Assembly: GCF_947172395.1 (NCBI RefSeq)
Contig: NC_069091.1
Location: forward strand, 4,650,001 to 4,714,000
DNA length: 64,000 nt
Reading direction: 5' to 3'
DNA from: Bicyclus anynana
Taxonomy: Eukaryota > Arthropoda > Insecta > Lepidoptera > Nymphalidae
Below are positions 56,097 to 64,000 of this stretch, in pieces. The notes under the pieces are model-generated. The model had not been told where the DNA came from. It was given only the letters and a program-made list of their open reading frames with translations, and did no database searches. The translations under genes were made by a program, and so were the position numbers. Every line of letters starts with the position of its first letter. The first letter of the stretch is position 1.

Positions 56097-57732
56097 AGGA
56101 TATCAAGATAAATCATGTCAACATTATCTAAATTTAGACTGAAGTTTCATTCCGTTTGTATGAAAGGTTTCTCGTGGGATAAAAATATATTTATCCAGCA
56201 TAAATTTTTTGTCCAAACTTATTTTGTTTACCAAAACACAAGTATAACAACTTTAGCGTTTATTAAAATTGGTACCGTACGATTGAAGAAGTTTGATTTA
56301 GGCATTTTCTTAATCTTAAAAATATACATATAAGGTAAAACTAAACAGTGCCTGTATTTTAAACAGTACTTAGTCGGGTTTCACTTTTTTATCTTTATCT
56401 TGTAATCAACTCAGTACGAGTAGGTACGTATCAGTTTATCACCAGTAGCCGAAATGGATAATGATATATTATTTCTGTCGATATGTTCCATTATCGCCTT
56501 TAACACGTTCACTGCGTTAGGAGATCTAAAAGACCTTTTTTTCTGATTGTGGAAGTGACCCCTTAATAGGACCTCAACGGCGTCACACGCAGAAGCATTG
56601 CCTGATCACCAAAGGCAGAAGCAGAAGAGATGAGCGGAACGAATCTCTAAGGGCGTCTCCTATGAAACTCCGACCTTGGCTTAGACGGTTAATCTGGAAG
56701 GGTGGTCGTGGGTTAAAAAATCCACGTCAGGGTGACGTCAGATATCAGGGACGTCGTCGTGCCGGTGTAGCTTGGGTTTGTGTTGCCTGGGAAGCGGTGA
56801 CGTTTGATATGTCATCATCAGAATCGTAAAGGACGTTTTTCGGGCGTCTGGATCTACAATCGGCGTTGGGATCGGGAGTGTAAAAAGACGTTTGCGGCGA
56901 CGGAAGATGGTGCTGTTATGCTGTTTATCGTGAATTTTTTTATGTGTGACTAAATTAAATATAATATTTGCTTCTCACTTAATGTTTTATGCAATGGTGT
57001 GAGGAAAGAATGACGCCGAAAATATATTTACACCTTTAGTCCTTGCATTGCGAGGTTTGACGATACTCGTGAAATCTGAAAGACCTTGCAGCCGTAAGCA
57101 AGGGACGGTGGGGCCGTTGGTTTTATTTAGTGTTAGAAAAGCAGAGTGATGTAAATAAATGATCATATCAACTTTAGAAAAGGGGTCGATCACTGGTAAA
57201 CCGTAATGCTCACGAGCTCACCTCCTACCACCTACTACTAATGTGAGAACTGAAAATGTCTTGAACCCCCTGAATCCTGGCTCCGCCCTTGGACATTTCA
57301 ATGTTCATTCGTCATTTAATAATTTAATTTAAATTTAATTAAAAAAATCAAAATTAAAATATATACCTTCATTACTTAGGTCACAATCTATCTACAACAT
57401 TTTTTTTGGACCAGTTTCATTTACTTTTATCCATCAATACCTGATGGGATGGCATTCTAGATACCTTTAATATCGTTTTTTTCATCATTCAAACATCTCT
57501 GATCTAGATGGATGCCTTGTCAATAAAATTTTAAATTTTAATTACTTACCTACCCACATTTATTAATAGATTGACTTTGATTAGCTTTAGTTAAAGACGA
57601 ATGATTGATGTTGATAACACATATAAAGCAAAATTAATTAATACGACGCGTCTTAAGATATTTTCAGTATTATTAATTTTTATCATGTTTATGTGGTAGA
57701 AGCAGGTGTTCCCTGGCAAAATTTATGAACAA
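56097..57732. other. First Pitx intron with a GC-rich unassigned block
   Basis: The segment 56540-56900 is GC-richer (TGACGTCAGATATCAGGGAC, GACGTCGTCGTGCCGGTG) with repeated GACGT motifs, preceded by TTAACACGTTCACTGCG. I suspect an old DNA-transposon remnant but cannot name it. The rest is AT-rich. Confidence 0.3.
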
Positions 57733-57952
57733 ACTAGCGAACGCCCGCGACTTTGTCCGCGAGAAATTTTTAGTTTTTTACAAATCCCTCGGAAATCGTG
57801 GATTTTCCGGGATGAAAGTAGCCTATGTGTTAATCCAGAATAATATCTATTTCCATTCCAAATTTCAGCCAAATCGGTTCAGTAGTAGCGGCGTTAAAGA
57901 GTAACAAACAAAACATCCATACAAACTTTTGCGTTTATAATATTAGTAGAGG
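57733..57952 (-). mobile_element. Short Helitron-like element, full length
   Basis: Starts CTAGCGAACGCCCGCGACTT (hairpin partner TCCGCG) and ends CGTTTATAATATTAGTAG. The body has AAGTAGCCTATGTGTTAATC and TTCAGCCAAATCGGTTCAGT. Confidence 0.75.
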
Positions 57953-57964
57953 AAGTAGGATATG

Positions 57965-58230
57965 AAATCCGTGATAACTTAAGTGGATTATGACCTCTGC
58001 CTTTGACTCCGGTGTAGATTCGAATTCGGTCCGGGACATGCACCTACAACATTTCATTTATGTGCATTTTATGAAATTAAATATATATCGTATCTCAATC
58101 AAAACCTGCATACCAGAGAATTTTCTTGATTCTCTGCGTGTGTTAAGTCTACCAATTCGCATTGGGCCTGCGTGGCCTAACCCGTTTCATTCTGAGACTC
58201 GCCGAATATGGGTTGATAAATGATGATGAA
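57965..58230 (+). mobile_element. Diverged SINE family A copy
   Basis: Recognisable by GATTATGACCTCTGCC, a B box altered to GATTCGAATTCGG, CATGCACCTACAAC, the TTCTCTGCGTGTGT block and the terminal ATGGGTTGATAA with a short GATGATG tail. Internal deletions remove part of the body, so this is an old copy. Confidence 0.72.
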
Positions 58231-58384
58231 ATACGAAACCTCACTAGCTAATAATGTTTAACTTTGTTGCATAAAACTAGTAAGAAAATATATTTTTTAC
58301 GCACTTATTATAGCAATTTTTTAATGATATCTATTTATTATTTGACTAATTAAACATTTGTATAGGTACCTATTAATGGTAAAA

Positions 58385-58480
58385 CATTGTTACCTAATAC
58401 ATAAGAACATCTTTGTTTAACTAAATTTAACGTTTCTTGCTAATAAACGATTCTGATTCTGATTCTGATTCTGACTCTAT
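58385..58480 (+). mobile_element. Likely LINE/SINE tail with (GATTCT)n
   Basis: AACGTTTCTTGCTAATAAAC leads into GATTCTGATTCTGATTCTG repeated about five times. A polyadenylation-like AATAAA followed by a simple tail suggests the 3' end of a retroelement; no coding part is visible. Confidence 0.4.
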
Positions 58481-58686
58481 AACGACCATTGTGTTTACCT
58501 ACTTGTAGTGACCGACGGCTATGGACGGTTAGTATTGCTCCGTTACACTACATGTAAGATTGACCACATACAATTAGGTATTTTATCTATATTATTGGCC
58601 TAATAGTAGGGTAGGGTTGCCTTATGTACCTACCAGCAGAATAATTCACTAACTTTGACTAAATATTTTACTTGACACAATATAAC

Positions 58687-58797
58687 ATCATCATCATCCA
58701 TCATCATCATCATCAACCCATATTCGGCTCACTGCTGAGCTCAAGTTCAAATGAGAGGGGTTAGACCAATAGACCACCACGCTGGTCCAATAAAATT
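58687..58797 (-). mobile_element. Truncated SINE family A copy (tail half)
   Basis: Only the 3' portion is present in reverse orientation: a (CAT)n run, then CATATTCGGCTCACTGCTGAG, the AGAGGGGTTAG block and CCACGCTGG. The tRNA-like head is missing. Confidence 0.72.
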
Positions 58798-58880
58798 TCT
58801 CAATCGATTTGATGTTTATTTCAATAATTAAAGACAAAATTAGTGAACAGGGCGGTTGGACGAAAGTCATCATTTTATAT

Positions 58881-60562
58881 GGCATATATTTCTTTAAGGG
58901 CAACCTTGGCCTTCATAATGTCCAAAGTCCTTATTATAATAATTATTGACAATAATATACCCACCTACCTAACCTACGTGTGTGTAGGCTCTCTTAAGTG
59001 TTAAAATTGCGGTTAAAACACATTTATTTTCAAGTCAAGGTACTGAGTGCCTACAATTGAATTTCCTAATAAAATGATTTATCTGCACATCAAACACGAA
59101 TATCTTAACGTTCCATGGATTTACCGGTGCCTGTGTGGGTCCTTAGAGAGAATAACTTCAAGCAAATTCCAGGACTTGAGTTGAGACCCGGGTCAAAATT
59201 GTAGGATTTAGGCTTAAGTTTAAATAATATCTCCGTAACCGTATGTACGAGTACTTTCAGGGGTCCATATTTAAAGAAGAATATACTAACTAACTACTAA
59301 CATAATTTAAGAAAACTTACTAACAAAATTTAAAATGTAAATTGGAAATGTAATAATGGAATAAATGACTTATTTATTTATTTATTATGTACGAGAAGTA
59401 ATCTGTAAATTCATAAAAAATAGTAACCTAATAATATAACCGAGTATATATTTTAATTTTTTTTAAAAATACATACTCGGTTTGTTCAGTTAGGTATAGG
59501 ATCTGCCCTCGGAACCGGTAGTAGAGTCGCTACGAACCATATTGATAATATGAGCATTAGCAGACACAATAATTATTTATTTATATATATTTAAACTTAA
59601 CAAACCAATTTAAAAAAACCTTGTCTGTTTAAAAACATGCTCCCTTTTCCTCTGAGAGACTGCAGGTGTATTAACCTTAACAAACTAATTTAAAAAAGAA
59701 CCTTGTCTGTTTATAAACATGACCAATTCCCCTTTTCCTCTAAGAGACTGCAGGTGCAATCTCTATATTTTCTCATTCTCAGGAATGTTACACAGATTAC
59801 AGACAAATCAGACACAGAATCTATTATTTTTCTATCATGGAGGTGTATCTACTAACAGCGACTTCCATTTTCAAACTGTTACAGAGAATTTCTTGAAAGA
59901 AAACCCCAATAAATAACATATTTTGAAATGAGCAAACCAAGAATGTACGAATCTCTGTATCGATTATAAAGATTTTCGATAAAGATATTTTACAATTTAT
60001 ATTCATCAATTTCGAGCACGGAAACATAATTATGTACTTATTTATAATTTAATAATCCTAATTAATTATTATTTATTAACATACTCGTACCTAATACTCA
60101 TTTCGTATAACGCTACCATTTAGCCGAAGTGTCAACTAAATTAAGTACGTACCTACCTATACTAAAGTTTTAAAGTTTACTGATTATTATACTAAGTAGG
60201 TACCTACCTACCTACTACTAAGTTATATCTTGGGATATGTCAATTAAAATATTGCTTATAGCTCTATGTTAATCTGGATATCTATCAATATCATATCTAT
60301 CGGTAATTTCTCACAAATCTTCACTATGAAAATTTTTGGATTTGTCAAATGCTTATCGAATGTTCCAAACTTAATAAGTATTTTTTTCACAGTAATCTAA
60401 GGAGAAATGTTAGATAATACAATTCCTGGACTATAAATACTTATAGGTAATACTAAAACTGTGCAGGATTTATAGAACCCTAATAGAAAGAAATGAACTC
60501 AGTGTTTTCAAATTGGTATCCAATTACTAACGTTGTCATAGTTGCTCTCGAAGCTTACTTAC
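58881..60562. other. First Pitx intron near the candidate leader exon
   Basis: AT-rich, with the tandem duplication at 59596-59757 and a polyadenylation/LINE-like tail GGAATAAATGACTTATTTAT at about 59360. No gene recognised. Confidence 0.35.
59596..59757 (+). repeat. Tandem duplication of about 75-80 bp
   Basis: CTTAACAAACCAATTTAAAA, ACCTTGTCTGTTTAAAAACA and CTCTGAGAGACTGCAGGTG (59596-59668) recur at 59676-59757 with a handful of changes and a short insertion. Confidence 0.75.
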
Positions 60563-60960
60563 AGTGGACAGATGATTCCCCGGTACAGTCGTCCCAGCAG
60601 CTGAGAGGATCACAGCCCACCAAATCCGCGGATATCCGTCATAATCTGCTGCAAGCTCCGGCTTACGCACGCGGTCAGCCCGTCACCAAACGTAAACACA
60701 GAACAGATATCGATAAATCAAACCGCGCGATCTCGACCTGAGTATTTCTAAAATCCGCTAAATCCTTGCGGGGCGTAAAAAATACTAGTATTAAAAACAG
60801 TCTTAAGTGGGCTTACGAACGCGCGCGCTACGGCCCGCACTGGCTCTAATCTCGGCCACTTCCCGACGCAATTTGAACCTAACTCCACCACTCTATACAT
60901 CATTCGGCATTCCCGCCCACCGCGACGCCGCGACCGTATACGCTCCTCTCGCTCTGTTGT
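60563..60960 (-). other. Pitx: Candidate Pitx 5' untranslated exon (left end defined, right end open)
   Basis: On the minus strand the sequence CTGTCCACT is followed by GTAAGTAAG starting at 60562, a strong donor. Upstream lies a GC-rich, non-repeat block. The minus-strand frames are broken, so this would be noncoding leader, joined to the acceptor at 50297 across a 10.3-kb intron. It contains a short upstream ORF starting ATGACGGATATC. The transcription start is not determined; the given right limit is only the approximate extent of the unique GC-rich sequence. An alternative is that the same site is a plus-strand acceptor (TTACTTACAG) for an 82-codon open frame at 60493-60741, which I consider less likely. 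Confidence 0.42.
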
Positions 60961-61150
60961 ATACATTTTCCGAATGGTGCTGTTTCGCTCGCGCTGAAAT
61001 CTCGCCGTGTTGAGTTTTCAGTGCGTGCGGGGGTCGGGCGCGGGGTTCAGTCAGCTGGCCGAACTTATGCGGATAAAATCGACTTTTTATCGGGCGGCTG
61101 TGACGCCTCGTGACGTCACTGTTTACTTCGGGTGGACGTGGACGTTATTG
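60740..61150. promoter_or_regulatory. GC-rich candidate promoter block of Pitx
   Basis: This stretch is much richer in CpG than its surroundings and shows no repeat similarity. It holds a CRE-like TGACGTCA (61111-61118), GC-rich runs near 61021-61045, and arthropod initiator-like TCAGT sequences on the plus strand at about 61018 and 61048. A weak GATAAAAAG lies on the minus strand near 61085. It sits directly upstream of the candidate minus-strand leader exon. Which strand is transcribed cannot be decided from sequence alone. Confidence 0.45.
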
Positions 61151-61549
61151 TGACATTCAGTTAATTGAATTTATGTAATTTCAATTTTTTTTCTAATAAA
61201 TAGTCATATTCAGTAGATTAATATTAAAATAATAAAGTATTTAAATACGATAAAAATAAAGTAGTCTACTCATATTGTAGGTACTTAGTCAGGTTGCTAG
61301 GTAGGTACCTACCTATGATATGTAACTTCCTTATATTACAATATGTAGATATTTTTTTTTGCAATTGTATGTCTGTATTTACTAATAAAAAAAATGTAGT
61401 GCTGGACTGTAAAAATTTGAATCATCTAAAATTTATAGAGCACCGTCCAAAGCATTTAAATCGTGCAATATGTTTTCCTTATAGCGAGCAAAATAATTGC
61501 AGTTTAAATCGTTTGCAACGTCGCCCGCAATAAATAAACCGTTCGCAAC

Positions 61550-61870
61550 GTAAACAGATCGGGCGCATTAACCGCGTCGGCGTACATAAAGAGAGTATAA
61601 ATATAAAGTTCCCACTCGCTGCCGCGCAAACTTAGCTAAACAACGCCATAATTGCCTTCATTACTTAAATTACTGAAATTATTTATTCAAAAAGCTGGCA
61701 ACATTTAGGCGCGGTATGCCCCGCCCACGGCGTGCGGATCCACCAATCAGCGAGCGCAACGCTGCAGTGGGAGGGGCGCGATACAATATGGCGGCCAGAC
61801 GCGCAACCTTCTTGCAGCGAGCACGCCTGAAACGCGACGCCGTGTGTGCTTTTATTCAGGAATTTCCACG
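61550..61870 (+). promoter_or_regulatory. Candidate plus-strand promoter with CCAAT and GC boxes
   Basis: A CpG-rich island with CCCCGCCCA (about 61710), CCAATCAG (about 61743), a GGGAGGGGCGCG GC box (about 61769) and an ATGGCGGCC (YY1/Pho-like) motif near 61789. A TATAAATA lies further upstream near 61596. Together they resemble a broad promoter firing rightwards toward the donor at 62024. Confidence 0.45.
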
Positions 61871-62023
61871 TGCTTTATTGTAATCATACAAATACTGACA
61901 CCAAAACAGTTTTTGTAGTTGATAATTGATAATTCGCGCAAGGGATTTGTGTTCAGGATTACCGACGGCAACTTTCCGACGGAAACTGCAAAAAGCCCAA
62001 GATATATTGTATCATTTTTTTGG
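61800..62023 (+). other. Candidate plus-strand noncoding first exon
   Basis: Downstream of the CCAAT/GC-box block the plus strand runs to a donor match, TTTTTTTGG followed by GTGAGTAAAA (GT at 62024-62025). No useful open frame is present, so it would be a 5'UTR exon of a gene continuing beyond the right edge, or a divergent noncoding transcript of the Pitx promoter. The start is approximate. Confidence 0.3.
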
Positions 62024-62945
62024 GTGAGTAAAAATTATCTATTATAATATATGTAGCAATTGTATTTATCGTCCTTTTAGTAAAAGATAGGAACAGTGTG
62101 ATTATAAATTACAAATTACATATATAATTTATTTTATTATGAAATTAATAACATATTATACATATGAATATAGTATATCTAACAATCTATTAATATATTA
62201 TATAATGTCTAATCATAGATATATGTATGTAGATATATTCGTAGGTAAATATTCTCGAGACTTACCTACCAAATATAGGGCTGCATTTAATTCTCAAGGC
62301 CTTGTAGACTATATTAGGTAGGTATATATTTATAACATACCTATCTATAAATAGGATCAACATCATTATTTTGTCTTAAATATTATGGTCCATTTAGACA
62401 TCTTTATAATATTAGTTTAGATTGTTTATTAAAGAAAAGATATTGACAAACAGATATTTTAATCTGTAAGTACCATTATCATAGTCATGACGATCTGTTT
62501 ATACCTACAAGCATAAATAATTAAATACAAATCCTAACCTATTTTACAACAGTAAAATATTACTTTATTATTCCTATAACATAAATTATGGCTACAGGGG
62601 CGTAGCTACCGCAATATCCATATCAATGATACGGGGCCCCCGGACTACAGGGCCCCTTACGTGTGAAAGCAAAAATTAGTAAAATTTAATCCACAATCTC
62701 ACATAATCTGGTGCTTCCCGTCAGTGTTGGTCACTTCAGAAATGACAGAAGTCGAAAAAAACAATCTCTTTTTTTCCCGTTTTCATCCTAATTATGTTAA
62801 GTCACTATTATATTAAGCAAAATATTTTGATTTTAAACAAGCATTTTTGTTTCTTTTGTGAGAAATCTTTATTTCATTGAGTCCCAACTAATTTTGATAC
62901 AGGGACCCTCCAAGGCACGCTACGCCACTGTATGGCTAACAATTT
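62024..62945. other. Right-flank sequence beyond the candidate promoters
   Basis: AT-rich, with a phrase GATACGGGGCCCCCGGACTA / CACGCTACGCCACTG at 62627-62930 that looks repeat-like. No coding frame recognised. Confidence 0.35.
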
Positions 62946-63243
62946 GACGGCCTCCGTGGCGCAGTGGTATACACGGTGGATTTACAAGACGGAGGTCCTG
63001 GGTTCGAGCCCTGGCTGGGCCGATTGAGATTTTCTTAATTGGTCCAGGTCTGGCTGGTGGGAGGCTTCCGCCGTGGCTAGTTACCTACCCTACCAAGCGA
63101 TTTAGCGTTCCGGTACGATGCCGTGTAGAAAGAAAGAAAGTAGTGTGGATTTTCATCCTCCTCCTAACAAGTTAGCCCGCTTCCATCTTAGATTGCATCA
63201 TCACTTACCATCAGGTGAGACTAACTTGTAAAGAATAAAAAAA
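62946..63243 (+). mobile_element. SINE family B, full-length copy
   Basis: Begins GGCCTCCGTGGCGCAGTGGT, has the B box GGGTTCGAGCCC, and runs to ACTAACTTGTAAAGAATAAA plus an A-run. There is a small deletion in the late body (the GTAGTCAAGGG segment is missing). The head can be read as tRNA-like but lacks a proper 3' acceptor arm. Confidence 0.88.
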
Positions 63244-63483
63244 GCACCTACCTATATTTTGCTAGCTGGCTCCACAGACATTGCTTTGCCACAAACACCA
63301 TCAATTAAAGTAATCCAAAGTGATATTTCTAATACCAAAATTGCCAATTTTGACATTTTCCATCTGTTCCTTTGGGTTTTCCCTGATTAATAAATGATTT
63401 TCCCTATAAGTAAACGAAAGGGACCGAGAGCCATTCTTACCTTGTTTTAGGTAGGCTGAAAGTTTGTCAGCCCCATGCCTCTA

Positions 63484-63690
63484 AAAAAAGGAGGAAGTTC
63501 TCGATGCTTTTTTTTAATGTAGGTGTGTTACCTCATTATTTCGTCATTTATTAACCAATTTTGATTAATTTTTTTGGTTTGAAAGAGTAGGTAAGTAGGT
63601 ATATTTCCAGATTGCTCCCATTTAGTTTTCACGAAAATTGGTTCAGTAATTTTGTATTAAAATCAAAATAACTGAAATTACTTACACTTA
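63484..63690 (+). repeat. Dispersed repeat AAAAGGAGGAGGTTCTC, copy 3
   Basis: AAAAAAAGGAGGAAGTTCTC, TTACCTCATTATTTCGTCA, TTTATTAACCAATTTTGATT and GAAAATTGGTTCAGTAATTT match the copy at 18858 in order. Confidence 0.62.
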
Positions 63691-63735
63691 CCATCAGGTG
63701 AGATTGTAGTCAACTTGTAAAGTTTAAAAAAAAAT
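63688..63735 (+). mobile_element. SINE family B 3'-end fragment
   Basis: ACTTACCATCAGGTGAGATT, then GTAGTCAACTTGTAAAG and an A-run. Only the last 45 or so bases of family B are present, some 450 bp from the full copy. Confidence 0.65.
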
Positions 63736-64000
63736 GCAGCACTCCAAAACATTGAACTGGCCACAGACTGTTTTTTAGATATTCTTTTTTTATTTTACTA
63801 GTCTTTATAGTATAAGTCGTATCACGCAATAATATTTCAAATCGATTTTAGTTACTACAGTAAAAAAAATGGGCTGACATTCTTATCTATTATTTTGAAA
63901 ATGTGTATAAATTGACTGACTAACATTATATTTTCTAATAAAATCTCTGCTATGAAGTACCTAAAGTTAAATGAGGATATTCAAAAAAATATTAACAGCA

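Noticed and set aside
16900..58800. CRISPR-like array suspicion from repeated blocks
   Set aside because: The repeats are scattered SINEs and LINE tails without regular spacing, in a eukaryotic context.
60493..60741. 82-codon plus-strand frame
   Set aside because: No domain; the same region carries a strong minus-strand donor consistent with a Pitx leader exon, though I cannot exclude a plus-strand exon.

Overview
The window looks like lepidopteran nuclear DNA, probably a moth or butterfly intron-rich region. It is AT-rich and packed with repeats I associate with Lepidoptera: tRNA-derived SINEs with (GAT)n tails, RTE-type LINE 3' ends, short Helitron-like elements whose hairpin ends in CTAG, and many small inverted-repeat elements. 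There is no bacterial-style gene organisation. Coding sequence is well under 2 percent of the 64 kb.

The host gene I can support is a Pitx (Ptx1) paired-class homeobox gene on the minus strand, running right to left. Four pieces are proposed: a candidate 5' untranslated exon ending at 60563; a coding exon 49978-50296 (ATG at 50173) with a His/Pro-rich N-terminus; a short 1-1 phase cassette exon 18509-18637; and the homeobox exon 11910-12154, which encodes homeodomain residues 1-46 and stops at the usual 46/47 intron. The splice phases agree across all coding junctions. The rest of the homeodomain (W48, K50 and the C-terminus) is not in the window, so the gene continues beyond the left edge. 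Introns inside the window are about 10.3 kb, 31.3 kb and 6.4 kb, plus more than 11.9 kb of a fourth. A GC-rich block at 60.6-61.15 kb and a CCAAT/GC-box block at 61.55-61.87 kb look like promoters. The second is followed by a possible plus-strand noncoding exon (donor at 62024), suggesting a head-to-head arrangement.

The introns are a record of transposition. The clearest element is a Penelope-like retroelement at 41.8-44.15 kb: two 3'-end copies with a GIY-YIG endonuclease domain in an almost perfect head-to-head palindrome (1123-bp arms, 30-bp spacer), flanked by a 12-bp direct repeat. Three tRNA-derived SINE families have multiple copies, several with clear target-site duplications. RTE LINE tails, Helitron-like elements, seven short TIR/palindromic elements and one unnamed dispersed repeat family make up much of the rest.

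Non-repeat GC-rich islands (for example 11.03-11.4, 15.66-15.95, 30.05-30.37 and 36.36-36.6 kb) are the best candidates for regulatory DNA. The one at 15.8 kb carries seven CGATA/TATCG motifs in 54 bp, including a perfect TATCGATA. I found no CRISPR array, operon, rRNA or intact tRNA. All coordinates and family assignments were made by eye.
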